A DNA stretch of 64,000 nucleotides from Synergistetes bacterium ADurb.Bin155 (GTDB lineage Bacteria; Synergistota; Synergistia; Synergistales; Thermovirgaceae), in contig MWDE01000010.1 of the NCBI GenBank assembly GCA_002070395.1, positions 1 through 64,000 on the forward strand, read 5' to 3'. A program made the position numbers and the translations under genes. Positions 8,111 to 17,743 of this stretch are shown one piece after another (within the stretch, counting starts at the first letter, position 1; every line of letters starts with the position of its first letter). The notes under the pieces are model-generated. The model saw only the letters and a list, made by a program, of their open reading frames with translations. It was not told the origin of the DNA and searched no databases.

Positions 8111-10717
8111 TTACGAAGCCCGCACCGCCAGCTTCCCCTCCTGTTCGTCCACCACGATCCGTGACCCCTCACCCAGTGCCTGGGAGATCATCAGCCTGGC
8201 TACGGGGGTCTCGATCTCCCGGCTCATGTAACGTTTGAGCGGTCTGGCGCCATAGACCGGGTCGTAACCCTCGCGGGCAACGTGGTTCCTGGCGGCCGGC
8301 GTTATCTCGAGGGTCATCCCCAGGTCGCGCAGCCGCTTCTGGAGTCCCGCGGCCAGGAGGTCTACGATCTGCTCGATCTCCCCCACGGTGAGGGGTTTGA
8401 AGAGGACAATGTCGTCCACCCTGTTGAGGAATTCGGGCCTGAAGGAGGCTCTCACCTGCCGAAGGACGCTCTCCTGGACGACCTCGGGGATCTCGCCTGA
8501 AGGGGTTATGCCCTCCATGAGGTCCGCGGCGCCGATGTTGCTGGTCATGATGATTATCGTGTTCGTGAAGTTCACCGTGCGGCCCCGGTTGTCGGTGAGC
8601 CTGCCGTCATCAAGGATCTGCAGCAGGATGTTGAAGACATCGTGGTGGGCCTTCTCGATCTCGTCGAAGAGTATCACCGAGTAGGGTTTCCGCCTGACGG
8701 CCTCGGTGAGCTGCCCCCCCTCCTCGTACCCCACGTACCCCGGCGGCGCCCCGACGAGGCGCGAGACGGAGTGCTTCTCCATGTACTCCGACATGTCTAT
8801 CCTGATCATGTTCTCCTCGGAGTCGAAAAGGGCCTCCGCCAGGGTCCTGGCCAGCTCGGTCTTCCCCACGCCGGTGGGTCCCAGGAATATGAAGGAGCCC
8901 ACGGGTCTCTTCGGGTCCTTTATACCGGAACGGGCCCGCAGGACCGCGTCGGCCACCAGTTGGACGGCCTCGTCCTGCCCGATGACCCGCTGGTGGAGGA
9001 TGTCGTCGAGGCGCAGCAATTTTTCCCGCTCTCCCTCGAGGAGCCTCGACACGGGTATGCCTGTCCACCGCGACACTATCCGGGAGATCTCCTCGGCGGT
9101 GACCTCCTCCCGGAGCAGTTTTTCACCGCCCTGCCTGGAGACGAGCATCTCCTCCTCGGCGGCGAGCCTCCTCTCGAGGTCGGGCAGCTTGCCGTGCTTG
9201 AGCTCGGCTGCCCTGTTGAGGTCGTAGTCCCGCTCGGCCTTCTCGATATCCCTTTTGACGTTCTCGATCTGTTCCCTCAGCCCCTGGAGTTTGCCGATGG
9301 CCTGTTTCTCCGCCTCGTAACGGGCCCTCAGGGCGTCGGCGGCGGCCCGGGCGTCCTGGAGCTCCTTCCTCAGGGATCCCAGCCTCTGCCTGCCGGCCTT
9401 GTCGGTCTCCTTTGAGAGAGCCGCCTCCTCGATCTCCATCTGCATCACCTTCCGGGCGGCGGCGTCGAGGTCGGCCGGGAGGGAGTCTATCTCGGTGCGT
9501 ATCAGGGCCGAGGCCTCGTCGACGAGGTCGATGGCCTTGTCGGGGAGGAAGCGGTCGGAGATGTACCGGTTGGACAGGACCGCCGCCGCCACCAGGGCGT
9601 TGTCCTGGATCCTGACGCCGTGGTGGACCTCGAAACGCTCCTTGAGCCCCCGGAGGATGGAAATGGTGTCTTCCACGGTGGGCTCTTCCACCAGGACGGG
9701 CTGGAAGCGGCGCTCCAGGGCGGCGTCCTTCTCGATGTGCTTGCGGTACTCGTCGACGGTGGTGGCGCCGATGCAGTGCAGTTCGCCCCTGGCGAGCATG
9801 GGCTTGAGCATGTTGCCGGCGTCGATGGCCCCTTCGGCCTTGCCGGCGCCGACGATGGTGTGCAGCTCATCTATGAAGAGCAGGATGCGGCCGTCGCTCT
9901 CCTTGATCTCGTTCAGCACGGCCTTGAGGCGCTCCTCGAACTCGCCCCTGTACTTGGCCCCCGCCAGGAGGGCCCCCATATCGAGGGCGAAGACGGAACG
10001 GTCCTTGAGCCCCTCGGGGACGTCCCCCCGGACGATGCGCTGGGCGAGCCCCTCCACGATGGCCGTCTTGCCCACGCCCGGTTCGCCGATGAGGACGGGG
10101 TTGTTCTTCGTCTTGCGGCTCAGTATTCTGACCACCCTGCGGATCTCCTCGTCGCGGCCGATGACGGGGTCGAGTTTTCCCGACCTCGCCAGGGCCACCA
10201 GGTCGCTGCCGTACCTCTCCAGGGCCTCGTAGGTTCCCTCGGGGTCGGCGCTCTGGACCCTCTGGCTCCCCCTGACGTCCTGCAGGACGGCGAGGAAAGC
10301 CTGGGGCGTTATGCCGGCCCTGGCGAGGACCCTCCCCGCGGCGGAGGCGTCGTCCTCCTCGAGGAGCCTCATGAACAGGTGCTCCACCGAGACGTACTCG
10401 TCCTTCAGCCGGGAGGCGTCCTCCTGGGCGAAGACGAGAAGCTTCGAAAGCCGCTGGGAGAGGTGGATCTTCCCCGGCTCGACGCCGGGGCCGGAGACCC
10501 TGCTCCTTCGGGAGAGCTCCCGCTCCACTTCTTGAGCGATTTCCTCCGCGTGGGCGCCCATTCTGGTCAGCAGCCGGGGGATCAGCCCGCCCTCCTGGCG
10601 CAGGAGCGAAAGCAGCAGGTGTTCCCCGTCGACCTCGGTGTGCCCCATGGTCACGGCGATGTTCTGGGCGCTCGATAGCGCCTCCTGGGACTTGAGGGTC
10701 AGTTTGTTCAGATCCAT
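8111..10717 (-). CDS. clpB: ATP-dependent disaggregase ClpB
   Basis: 868 residues, the usual ClpB length. An N-terminal Clp_N repeat is followed by AAA+ module 1 (Walker A GEPGVGKT, Walker [11 protein letters not shown]), the long coiled-coil middle domain that distinguishes ClpB from ClpA/ClpC (about residues 400-525), and AAA+ module 2 (Walker A GPTGVGKT, Walker [11 protein letters not shown]). With the DnaK system it extracts polypeptides from aggregates. The ATG at 10717 has GGAGGAGG 6 nt upstream; an in-frame TTG two codons earlier is less likely. It is the last gene of dnaK-cbpA-clpB, 39 nt after the J-protein stop, so it is probably co-transcribed and shares the heat-shock promoter upstream of dnaK. 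Confidence 0.97.
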   Translation of the reverse strand: MDLNKLTLKSQEALSSAQNIAVTMGHTEVDGEHLLLSLLRQEGGLIPRLLTRMGAHAEEIAQEVERELSRRSRVSGPGVEPGKIHLSQRLSKLLVFAQEDASRLKDEYVSVEHLFMRLLEEDDASAAGRVLARAGITPQAFLAVLQDVRGSQRVQSADPEGTYEALERYGSDLVALARSGKLDPVIGRDEEIRRVVRILSRKTKNNPVLIGEPGVGKTAIVEGLAQRIVRGDVPEGLKDRSVFALDMGALLAGAKYRGEFEERLKAVLNEIKESDGRILLFIDELHTIVGAGKAEGAIDAGNMLKPMLARGELHCIGATTVDEYRKHIEKDAALERRFQPVLVEEPTVEDTISILRGLKERFEVHHGVRIQDNALVAAAVLSNRYISDRFLPDKAIDLVDEASALIRTEIDSLPADLDAAARKVMQMEIEEAALSKETDKAGRQRLGSLRKELQDARAAADALRARYEAEKQAIGKLQGLREQIENVKRDIEKAERDYDLNRAAELKHGKLPDLERRLAAEEEMLVSRQGGEKLLREEVTAEEISRIVSRWTGIPVSRLLEGEREKLLRLDDILHQRVIGQDEAVQLVADAVLRARSGIKDPKRPVGSFIFLGPTGVGKTELARTLAEALFDSEENMIRIDMSEYMEKHSVSRLVGAPPGYVGYEEGGQLTEAVRRKPYSVILFDEIEKAHHDVFNILLQILDDGRLTDNRGRTVNFTNTIIIMTSNIGAADLMEGITPSGEIPEVVQESVLRQVRASFRPEFLNRVDDIVLFKPLTVGEIEQIVDLLAAGLQKRLRDLGMTLEITPAARNHVAREGYDPVYGARPLKRYMSREIETPVARLMISQALGEGSRIVVDEQEGKLAVRAS

Positions 10718-10756
10718 GGGCAACCTCCTCCAGCGGGGTCAGGTCTACACTTTTGA

Positions 10757-11707
10757 CTATTCACGGCGCTTCTTGTTCTCCGGCTTGAAATCCGACTCGC
10801 TCCTCAACGCCTCGAAGAGCTCCCGTTCCCTGTCGGTGAGCTTCCTGGGCACGGCGATCCTCACGGTGACCAGTATGTTCCCGGGGCAGTCCCTGCCGGG
10901 CAGGCCCTTGCCCCTGATCCTCAGCACCTGGCCGCTCTGGGTCCCCGCCGGGATCTTCATCGTCACCGAACCGCCCAGGACGGGGACCTGGACGCTCCCG
11001 CCGAGGGCCGCGTCCCAGGGGGCGATGTCCACGGTCGTGCGGAGGTCCTGCCCCTCGACCTCGAAGCAGGGGTCCTTCCGGATGTGGACCTCCAGGTAGA
11101 GGTCGCCGGCGGGGCCGCCACCGCTCCCGGCCTCACCCTGGCCGGCCAGGCGTATCCTCGAACCCTGGGTCACCCCCTTGGGGATGGTCACCTCGAGGGA
11201 CTTGCGGCTTCGTTGGGACCGCCCGTCGGCACCCCGACCGAGGACTTCGAACTCGACCCGTTTCTTCCCCCCGGCGGCCAGCTCATCGAGGGTCAGCTCG
11301 ATCTTCGACTCCAGGTCGCGCCCCCGTCGGCGGAGGGAACGGCCGCGGAAGGGCTGCCCCTCCATGGTCGTGAAACCCCCCAAGTTGCCGAAAAGGGCCT
11401 CGAAGAAGTCGCTGAAAGCCCCGCCGCCTCCGCCGCCGAACTGGAAGGACCCCTCCCAGCCCGGGGGAGGGGAGAAGTCCTGCCCGTTCTTCCAGTTGGC
11501 GCCGAGGGTGTCGTACTTTTTCCTCTTTTCGGCGTCGCGGAGCACCTCGTAGGCCTCGTTGATCTCCTTGAAGCGGTTCTCCGCGTCGGCGTCCTTGTTG
11601 ACGTCAGGGTGGTACTTCCTCGCCAGTTTCCTGTAGGCCTTCTGTATGTCCTTCTGCGACGCGTCCCTCGGCACCCCGAGGATCTCGTAGTAATCCCTGA
11701 ACTTCAT
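10757..11707 (-). CDS. cbpA: CbpA-type DnaJ co-chaperone without zinc fingers
   Basis: 316 residues. The J domain occupies residues about 4-70 with the HPD tripeptide that stimulates DnaK ATPase. A Gly/Phe region ([17 protein letters not shown]) follows, then two beta-type substrate-binding CTDs. The CxxCxGxG zinc-finger cluster of canonical DnaJ is absent, so this is a class II (CbpA/DnaJ2-like) J protein. It lies between dnaK (76 nt upstream) and clpB (39 nt downstream), and no grpE or hrcA is adjacent. It is therefore probably the principal DnaK partner expressed from this operon, though a canonical dnaJ may exist elsewhere. Confidence 0.92.
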   Translation of the reverse strand: MKFRDYYEILGVPRDASQKDIQKAYRKLARKYHPDVNKDADAENRFKEINEAYEVLRDAEKRKKYDTLGANWKNGQDFSPPPGWEGSFQFGGGGGGAFSDFFEALFGNLGGFTTMEGQPFRGRSLRRRGRDLESKIELTLDELAAGGKKRVEFEVLGRGADGRSQRSRKSLEVTIPKGVTQGSRIRLAGQGEAGSGGGPAGDLYLEVHIRKDPCFEVEGQDLRTTVDIAPWDAALGGSVQVPVLGGSVTMKIPAGTQSGQVLRIRGKGLPGRDCPGNILVTVRIAVPRKLTDRERELFEALRSESDFKPENKKRRE

Positions 11708-11783
11708 CGAAACCCCTCCACCCTGACCGGGGCGCTTTTTACCTCGCGGTCATGCCTACGGCACGCCCCCTTTTTCAACGGCA

Positions 11784-13670
11784 TCAGCCTTCATTGAATT
11801 CGGCGTCTATTACATCCTCTTCCTTGCCGGGCCCGCCCTCGGGGGCCGGTCCCCCGGCCTCTTCGTGCGAAGAGGGACCTTCGTGCTGGGCCAGCGCCGC
11901 CGCCGCCTGCTTCAGGTCCTGCGTAAGCGACTGCAGCCTGGGGGTCTCCTCCTCCTTGGAGATGGCCTCCTTGGCCTCCCGGACGAGTTCCTCGCCCCGG
12001 GCCTTTTCGTGGGCCGGAGCCCGGTCGCCGAGTTCGCCTATCATCCTCTCCACCTGGTAGGAGGCGGCCTCGAGTTCATTCCTGGCGTCGACCCAGCCAC
12101 GCCTCTTCTTGTCCTCCTCGGCGTGGAGCCGGGCGTCGTCGACCATCCGGTTTATCTCGCTCTCGTCCAGGTTCGTCGAGTTGCTTATGGCGATCTTCTG
12201 CTCCTTGCCGGTCTCCTTATCCCGGGCAGACACGTTGAGGATGCCGTTGGCGTCTATGTCGAAGGTCACCTCGATCTGAGGTATCCCTCTGGGGGCCGGC
12301 CGGATCCCCTCCAGCTTGAAGTTCCCCAGTTTCCTGTTGTCCCTGGCCATCTCGCGCTCGCCCTGGAGCACGACCACGTCCACCGCCGGCTGGTTGTCCT
12401 CGGCCGTGGAGAACACCTCCGACCGGCGGGCCGGTATGGTGGTGTTCCTCTCGATGATCTTTGTCATGACGCCGCCGAGGGTCTCGATGCCGAGGGAGAG
12501 GGGCGTGACATCCAGCAGGAGCACGTCCTTGACCTCGCCCTTTATGATCCCGGCCTGGACGGCGGCCCCCACGGCCACCACCTCGTCGGGGTTGACGGTC
12601 ATGTTCAGGTTCTTGCCCCCGGTGAATCGCTTCACCAGTTCCTGCACGGCGGGGATCCTCGTGGAGCCGCCCACCATGATGACCTCGTCGATATCGCCCG
12701 CCTCGAGCTTGGCGTCCTTCAGGGCCTGCTTCATGGGTTCCAGGGTACGCTCGACGAGGTGCCTCGTGAGTTCGTCGAACTTGGCCCTGGTGAGGTTGGA
12801 CGACAGGTGCTTCGGACCGTTGGCGTCGGCGGTGATGAAGGGCAGGCTGATCTCGGTGCTCGTGCGGCTTGACAGTTCGCACTTGGCCTTTTCGGCCGCC
12901 TCGTAGAGCCTCTGCAGGGCCTGCCTGTCGTTCCTGAGGTCGATGCCCTCCTGGTTCTTGAACTCGTCGGCGAGCCAGTCGACGACGCGCTTGTCGAAAT
13001 CGTCCCCGCCGAGGTGGGTGTCGCCCGAGGTGGAGCGCACCTCGCAGAGGCCTTCGCCCACGTCGAGGATGGAGACGTCGAAGGTACCACCGCCCAGGTC
13101 GAAGACCATGACGGTCTCGTTGTTCTTCTTGTCCATGCCGTAGGCCAGGGCCGCCGCCGTCGGCTCGTTGACGACCCGCAGCACGTTAAGCCCCGCGATC
13201 TTGCCGGCGTTCTTGGTGGCCTGGCGCTGGGCGTCGTTGAAGTAGGCCGGTACGGTTATGACCGCGTCGGTGACCTTTTCGCCGAGCCAGGAAGAAGCGT
13301 CCTGGGCCAGCTTCCGGAGGACCTGGGCGCTGATCTCCTCCGGGGCGTACTGCTTGCCCTCCACCTCGACGCGGACCGAGTTGTTGTTCCCCTTTACGAC
13401 GCTGTAGGGGACGATCTTCATCTCCTCGCCGACCTCGTCGTAGTTCCTTCCTGTGAAACGCTTGATGGAGGAGACGGTCCCCTTGGGGTTGAGCACGGCC
13501 TGCCTGCGGGCGAGGATACCCACCAGGCGTTCCCCGTCCTTCGTGAAGCCCACCACTGAGGGCGTGGTCCTGCTCCCCTCCGCGTTGGGTATGACCGTGG
13601 GATGGCCCCCCTCGAGGACGGCCACCACCGAGTTTGTTGTGCCGAGATCTATCCCGACGGTACGAGACAT
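11784..13670 (-). CDS. dnaK: Hsp70 chaperone DnaK
   Basis: 628 residues. The N-terminal actin-like ATPase starts with [10 protein letters not shown] and contains the phosphate-binding and connect motifs ([22 protein letters not shown]). The substrate-binding domain contains [11 protein letters not shown] and an alpha-helical lid, and the tail ends in an acidic [12 protein letters not shown] typical of DnaK. It is the first gene of dnaK-cbpA-clpB. A sigma-70-type promoter and a long inverted repeat lie about 70-100 nt upstream; no CIRCE element is present, so HrcA control is unlikely at this site. Confidence 0.98.
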   Translation of the reverse strand: MSRTVGIDLGTTNSVVAVLEGGHPTVIPNAEGSRTTPSVVGFTKDGERLVGILARRQAVLNPKGTVSSIKRFTGRNYDEVGEEMKIVPYSVVKGNNNSVRVEVEGKQYAPEEISAQVLRKLAQDASSWLGEKVTDAVITVPAYFNDAQRQATKNAGKIAGLNVLRVVNEPTAAALAYGMDKKNNETVMVFDLGGGTFDVSILDVGEGLCEVRSTSGDTHLGGDDFDKRVVDWLADEFKNQEGIDLRNDRQALQRLYEAAEKAKCELSSRTSTEISLPFITADANGPKHLSSNLTRAKFDELTRHLVERTLEPMKQALKDAKLEAGDIDEVIMVGGSTRIPAVQELVKRFTGGKNLNMTVNPDEVVAVGAAVQAGIIKGEVKDVLLLDVTPLSLGIETLGGVMTKIIERNTTIPARRSEVFSTAEDNQPAVDVVVLQGEREMARDNRKLGNFKLEGIRPAPRGIPQIEVTFDIDANGILNVSARDKETGKEQKIAISNSTNLDESEINRMVDDARLHAEEDKKRRGWVDARNELEAASYQVERMIGELGDRAPAHEKARGEELVREAKEAISKEEETPRLQSLTQDLKQAAAALAQHEGPSSHEEAGGPAPEGGPGKEEDVIDAEFNEG

Positions 13671-13715
13671 AAATATTCCCCCTTGAGGCTCTCCCGCGGG
13701 AGGACCCGCGAAAAG

Positions 13716-13769
13716 CCTGACTAATATTGACCTTTACCCTGACAATTATATAGGTCAATATTCATCAGG
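13716..13769. promoter_or_regulatory. Long inverted-repeat operator overlapping the dnaK promoter
   Basis: The left arm CCTGACTAATATTGACCT (13716-13733) and right arm AGGTCAATATTCATCAGG (13752-13769) are inverted copies matching at 16 of 18 positions, with an 18-nt spacer. The inner 11 bp (AATATTGACCT) match perfectly. One arm lies between -35 and -10, the other just past the expected start of transcription. A closely related half-site occurs upstream of hsp20 (21772-21797). It is not CIRCE (TTAGCACTC) and not the HspR HAIR sequence, and the regulator is unknown. Confidence 0.65.
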
Positions 13770-13772
13770 CAA
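13745..13772 (-). promoter_or_regulatory. dnaK operon promoter (TTGCCT-N16-TATAAT)
   Basis: On the minus strand TTGCCT (13772-13767) and TATAAT (13750-13745) are separated by 16 nt, about 75-100 nt before the dnaK start. The spacer contains one arm of the inverted repeat described at 13716-13769, so a bound repressor would block polymerase. Confidence 0.65.
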
Positions 13773-13866
13773 TATGAGAAAGGATAGTATATTCTGATTA
13801 AAGGCAAATATACCTTGTTTCTTTTGATTTGTCACGTTTTTCCCATTTTTTCAAGGGATATCTGGG

Positions 13867-13898
13867 AAAAAAAAAACGCGGGGCCCTGGGGCCCCGCG
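13867..13898 (-). terminator. Rho-independent terminator of the Spy-like gene
   Basis: A perfect 9-10 bp GC stem (CGCGGGGCCC / GGGCCCCGCG, sharing the centre) is followed on the minus strand by a run of ten T. It sits 20 nt after the stop at 13919. Confidence 0.85.
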
Positions 13899-13918
13899 GA
13901 AGGGAGGAGTTGGTACCG

Positions 13919-14320
13919 TTACTTCTTCAACGATTCGATGTAACTTTCAAAACGCCAAAGGGAGATCTCGTTCCTTATCTCCTGAGCCCTGGAGAAAAGG
14001 GACCTGGCCTTTTCCAGGTCCGGCTTCTCCTGGGAGAGGGCGAGCCTCATCTCGAGATGGGTCCGCTGGAGTTCGCCCATCTTGTCGAGGATCTCCTTGG
14101 GGTAGTCGACCCTGCGGGTGTCCCTGTCCCTGAAGTAGCCGCCTCTGTAGGACATCCGGGGGCCGCAGAAAGCGCCGCCGCTCATCCCAGCGCCGAACCG
14201 GCCGTAAGAAGCGCCATCCATTCCAGGTCCGAACCGGCCGTAGGGCCCGCCGTAGGCATAAGCCGCTGTGCCGATGGTCAACAGTGCCGCTAGGGCAAGG
14301 AGAACAGCTCTTTTTTTCAT
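13919..14320 (-). CDS. Spy/CpxP-like periplasmic protein (putative heavy-metal sensor or chaperone)
   Basis: 133 residues. A signal peptide (MKKRAVLLALAALLTIGTAAYA) is followed by a Gly/Tyr/Phe-rich segment (GGPYGRFGPGMDG, repeated as SYGRFGAGM) and an amphipathic helical C-terminus with a PDLEKARSLFSRAQEIRNE pattern like LTxxQ/Spy-type proteins. The start at 14320 is supported by GGAGG 8 nt upstream; longer starts would bury the signal peptide. Family members bind unfolded periplasmic proteins or sense metals, but this assignment rests on architecture only. It is a single-gene unit ending in a strong terminator, just upstream of dnaK on the same strand. Confidence 0.6.
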   Translation of the reverse strand: MKKRAVLLALAALLTIGTAAYAYGGPYGRFGPGMDGASYGRFGAGMSGGAFCGPRMSYRGGYFRDRDTRRVDYPKEILDKMGELQRTHLEMRLALSQEKPDLEKARSLFSRAQEIRNEISLWRFESYIESLKK

Positions 14321-14425
14321 CCCATCCACCTCCGGGTGTTTTTCTTTGAACCCTGTTGAGGCCATTATATTCAGCGCCCCCGGGGGCGGTGATGGGTAAA
14401 ATGGCCTATCCTCCCCTGGGTGGTT

Positions 14426-15934
14426 TTACCGGGACCAGTGCGAGACCAGTTCCACGACGGCGTCGGCGGGCAGTTCCTCCCTGTTCCCGTCGGGCTTCCA
14501 TGCCTCGACGACGCCCTCCGAGGCTTCCCTGCCGACGACGATGGTCACGGGGAGGCCTATCAGTTCGGCGTCGGAGAATTTAACGCCCGCCCTTTCGTCC
14601 CGGTCGTCCAGCAGGACCCTGAAGCCCTTCTCTTCGAGTCTTTCGGCCAGGATGTTGCCCAGGCCAACGGCGTCATCGTTCCTCATGGAGGTCACTAGGA
14701 CGTTCACGTCCAGGGGCGCGAACCGGGGCGGGATCCTTTCACCCCCCGCCAGGGTGAGCGCCAGGGGGGTGACGCAGAAGGTCCCCTCCCAGCGGTGGGC
14801 CTTAGACAGGGCGCCCCCTTCGTCCTGGAAGGTCAGCGGCGACGGCCCCGGGTCCGTCACGGCCACGGCGACGCTCCTCAGGTAGGATGCCGCTATGGGC
14901 GAACCGCAAAGGGGGCAGGGGAAGCCCTCCTGCAGGCTGACCAGGTCCGCCGTGTCGGAAGCTTTGTAATCCCTCCCCCAGCAGGCGTTGAGCAGGTGGA
15001 ACCCCGGCCTGTTGGCCCCAGCGACCAGGCGGGAGCTGCCCTCGATATGGCGGTCGGCGAGGATGCGGATGCCGGCGGGGAGGCCGACGGGTCCCAGGTA
15101 GCCGGCCAGGTCGCCCACGGCTTCCCTGATCTCCAGCGGGTCGGCGAAGCGGACCACGACGCCGCCGAGAGCGTGGGACAGCTTCCGGTCGTTTACCTGG
15201 TGATCGCCCCTGGTGAGGACGGCCAGGATCTCCTTGTCGGTGCCCTGTTCCGCCGCGTAGAATAGGGTCTTCAGGGTCCGATCGGGGGTTATGCCCAGTT
15301 GCCTGCACAGCTCGGCGATGGTGTCCGCTCCGGGGGTCTCGACCTCTTCCAGGTGCGCCTCCTCGCCAGAAGGCCGAACCGTGGGGTAAACCGGGGCGGC
15401 GTCGTCGCCGCACCAGTCACAGGAGCGGCAGACGAACCCCTCCTTGGAGTGCCATGACCCCTTGTCGACGGCCAGGGCGACGTAGCTCCTCTCCTCCTCG
15501 ATGGTACGCCCGTCGCGGGGGGAGAGGCCCGCCTCGCGGCAGATCTTCCGGACGGTGTCGAGGAACCCGTCGCGCTGGAGCGCCGCTTCCCCCGCACCGG
15601 CCGCGAAACCGCAGGCGTCGATCCTCCTGGGGTTTCCCGACGCGAAGGAGAGGGGGAGCTGCCGGTAGCTCTTGACGTACCTGGCGGCGACCGAAAGGGA
15701 GTCACTCGCTATTTCGTTGAAGTCGACCATCTGGATGCCGGCCTCCCGGGCGAGGTCGAAAAAGGTGCCGGCGATCCCTTCCCAGAGCATCGATCCCAGG
15801 GGGAGCAGGCTCAATTCTCCCGTCTCGACGTCGGCCGCCGCGTAGCCCGCTCTCGCCATGCGCGCCACCGCAGGGTCGGAGAGACCCTTCGGGGCTTCCC
15901 TGGCGGTCGGGATGAAAGTCCTGGAAAAAAGCAT
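14426..15934 (-). CDS. Prolyl-tRNA synthetase-like protein lacking catalytic motifs, with editing domain
   Basis: 502 residues with the domain order of bacterial ProRS. The N-terminal class II part begins like ProRS (SRTFIPTAREAP, LLPLG) but is shortened. The TxE proline-binding loop (GPTHEE) and motif 2 (normally TKFRDE) are absent, replaced by RQLPLSFASGNPRRIDACG, and motif 3 (GIGVSR) is also absent. The YbaK/INS editing domain (about residues 195-350) is well kept, including the lysine in TLKTLFY that matches the editing Lys of E. coli ProRS. A zinc-type CxxC (FPCPLCG) and the C-terminal anticodon-binding domain (DDRDERAGVKFSDAELIG) are intact. It should not aminoacylate; I infer a trans-editing or regulatory paralogue. 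The start at 15934 follows GAGGAGG by 8 nt. There are no internal stops, so it is not an obvious pseudogene. Confidence 0.75.
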   Translation of the reverse strand: MLFSRTFIPTAREAPKGLSDPAVARMARAGYAAADVETGELSLLPLGSMLWEGIAGTFFDLAREAGIQMVDFNEIASDSLSVAARYVKSYRQLPLSFASGNPRRIDACGFAAGAGEAALQRDGFLDTVRKICREAGLSPRDGRTIEEERSYVALAVDKGSWHSKEGFVCRSCDWCGDDAAPVYPTVRPSGEEAHLEEVETPGADTIAELCRQLGITPDRTLKTLFYAAEQGTDKEILAVLTRGDHQVNDRKLSHALGGVVVRFADPLEIREAVGDLAGYLGPVGLPAGIRILADRHIEGSSRLVAGANRPGFHLLNACWGRDYKASDTADLVSLQEGFPCPLCGSPIAASYLRSVAVAVTDPGPSPLTFQDEGGALSKAHRWEGTFCVTPLALTLAGGERIPPRFAPLDVNVLVTSMRNDDAVGLGNILAERLEEKGFRVLLDDRDERAGVKFSDAELIGLPVTIVVGREASEGVVEAWKPDGNREELPADAVVELVSHWSR

Positions 15935-16096
15935 GGGAAGTACCTCCTCGCTGGTCGGCATTTTGTCGTGTCCCCTTTGGCCTATAAGTATAGTCCATGC
16001 CGCGGGTGGTTTTTCATCATTTCCTCCCCTTGGGTTATAATCGGATTCACTTGGACTGGACAGGCTCCCGGAGAACGCCCCCCGGGAGTGGGGGGC

Positions 16097-16657
16097 ATGG
16101 TCCTAAACGAAAAGGGGATGATCGTCTTGGCGGCACACAGCCCTGAGCCCGAGATCCTGAAGGGAGCCCACCCGGAGGAGAGCTTCCGCACGGGCTTCCT
16201 GCACGAGGTCCTCGAGGTGCTCTCTGAACTGCAGCAGGGCGGCATGATCGACGAGTTCTTCCTGATGCCCGGCTTCGGCTTCGACCTGGGCGTTTTCATC
16301 GGACGGGAGGGGAAGACCCGGTCGGCCTTCTTCAACCTCAAGATGTACATGGGGGCGAAACCGAGGGTCGTCGAGATAGGCGACCAAAGCGGCTCGGGGT
16401 CGGAGGTGGAACTGCTGCAGCTCAACACCGCCAGGAGCTCCCTTGCAGCGGAGTCCTTCCGGTGGGTCCTGGTGGATATCACCAAGCCCAGGGGGAACCG
16501 CAGGTACAGCATCTTCACCACCGACCAGGCAAGGGAGGGCCTCATGGGGGGCCTGAACAAGAAAAAGCAGAACAGTATAAAGCTGGCTTCGGTGATGACC
16601 TTCCCGATGACCTGGGACGAGCTTTCAGGCAAGCTCGCCGACTTCCTGGCCCGTTGA
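16097..16657 (+). CDS. Hypothetical protein
   Basis: 186 residues, no signal peptide or membrane segment and no recognised family. The centre reads as alternating beta strands (DEFFLMPGFGFDLGVFIGRE, then FFNLKMYMGAK), and the C-terminus is a mixed region with a basic NKKKQN patch. The ATG at 16097 is preceded by a G-rich stretch; a second ATG at 16118 is possible. It is followed after 4 nt by another unknown gene on the same strand, so the two probably form an operon. It is divergent from the ProRS-like gene. Confidence 0.65.
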   Translation: MVLNEKGMIVLAAHSPEPEILKGAHPEESFRTGFLHEVLEVLSELQQGGMIDEFFLMPGFGFDLGVFIGREGKTRSAFFNLKMYMGAKPRVVEIGDQSGSGSEVELLQLNTARSSLAAESFRWVLVDITKPRGNRRYSIFTTDQAREGLMGGLNKKKQNSIKLASVMTFPMTWDELSGKLADFLAR

Positions 16658-16661
16658 TCCC

Positions 16662-17162
16662 ATGGACCCCCTGGCGCTGCTGGGGCGTCTCCTCGGGAGG
16701 AGGAGGCCGCCCCTCACCCTCAAGGACATGGCCGAGAGGGCTCCGCGCCTGGGGGAATATTTCGAAAGGCTTAAGGGAAAGAGGGTACTGGTCTTCAACC
16801 CCCCCTTCTGGGGCTTCCACGATATCTTCGTGGACCGGGAGGGGGGCGTTTTGTTGGTGGCCCTTAAAGCCGAGGGCGACTCCTTCGCCTTCATCGGTGA
16901 CGAGCGCGGGGCGTCGCTGATGCTGAAGTACGGACCCGGGCCGGTGCTTAACGCCGAGGAAGACCTCGCGCCGGGCCTCCTCGAATGGGTCCTTTACGAC
17001 GACTTCATCGTCTACCGTGGACCCTTCTTCCCCATGAGCCGCGACCCCTACCACCTGGGCAGGGTCGCGGCCCTGGCGGACTTCGATGGTGAGGCGGTGA
17101 GGGAGGCCGTCCCGGCGGAGATCACCCGTCTGAGGGAATGGTACAGGAAGCGGAAACAATGA
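16662..17162 (+). CDS. Hypothetical protein
   Basis: 166 residues, soluble, no recognised family. The N-terminus is basic (LLGRRRPP), followed by a helix (MAERAPRLGEYFERLKGKR) and beta-strand-like segments (VLVFNPPFWGFHDIFVD, WVLYDDFIVYRGPFFPMS). It ends in a basic tail (REWYRKRKQ). It starts 4 nt after the stop of the preceding unknown gene and is probably translationally coupled to it. Confidence 0.65.
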   Translation: MDPLALLGRLLGRRRPPLTLKDMAERAPRLGEYFERLKGKRVLVFNPPFWGFHDIFVDREGGVLLVALKAEGDSFAFIGDERGASLMLKYGPGPVLNAEEDLAPGLLEWVLYDDFIVYRGPFFPMSRDPYHLGRVAALADFDGEAVREAVPAEITRLREWYRKRKQ

Positions 17163-17221
17163 GGTTCGGCGATCCTGAAATGACCTGGGAGGTATGACCC
17201 TTGGGGGAAGGGGCGGAGTCG

Positions 17222-17743
17222 ATGGGCCGTTTCGGCATTCGGGAGGGGACGCCCGGCGATGTGCCGGTGATCCTGCGGTTCATCAGGGAACTGGCGGAAT
17301 ACGAGGGGATAGCTCACAGGGTGACCGCCACCGAGGAAGGGCTCCTGGAGACGCTCTTCGGCGACGCACCGGCGGCGGAGACCCTGCTGGCGTCGGTGGG
17401 AGGGGAGCCCGTGGGTTTCGCCGTCTTCTACCAGACCTTCTCCACGGTCCTGGGCAAGAGGGGGCTCCACCTGGACGACCTCTACATAAGCCCGAAGTGG
17501 CGCGGGAAGGGCCTGGGGACGGCGTTGCTCCGGCGCCTGGCGGCCATCGCCGTCCAGCGGGGGTGCGGGAGGTTCGAGTGGTGGTGCATGAAGGACAACG
17601 CCCCGGCCCTTGAATTCTACGACAGGATCGGGGCGCTGAGGCACGACGAGGTGTTCATTCTGAGGCTGCAGGGGGAGGCGATCGCGGCTTTCGCCGAAGG
17701 AGGGCCGACCCTGGGGTCTAACCCCAGGATCAGGAACCCCTGA
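17222..17743 (+). CDS. GNAT-family N-acetyltransferase
   Basis: 173 residues, one GNAT domain. It contains the acetyl-CoA pyrophosphate loop RGKGLGTALL (RxxGxG/A), the preceding strand LHLDDLYISPKWRG, and the late motif NAPALEFYDRIGA. It resembles diamine/amino-group acetyltransferases (FAVFYQTFSTVLGKRG), but the substrate cannot be named. The ATG at 17222 is used here. An in-frame TTG at 17201 has a better GGGAGG ribosome site and would add seven residues. Its 3' end overlaps the convergent SUI1 gene by 14 nt. Confidence 0.85.
   Translation: MGRFGIREGTPGDVPVILRFIRELAEYEGIAHRVTATEEGLLETLFGDAPAAETLLASVGGEPVGFAVFYQTFSTVLGKRGLHLDDLYISPKWRGKGLGTALLRRLAAIAVQRGCGRFEWWCMKDNAPALEFYDRIGALRHDEVFILRLQGEAIAAFAEGGPTLGSNPRIRNP

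Noticed and set aside
13671-13860. CIRCE element for HrcA control of dnaK
   Set aside because: No TTAGCACTC-N9-GAGTGCTAA or close variant was found; the repeat present has another sequence.
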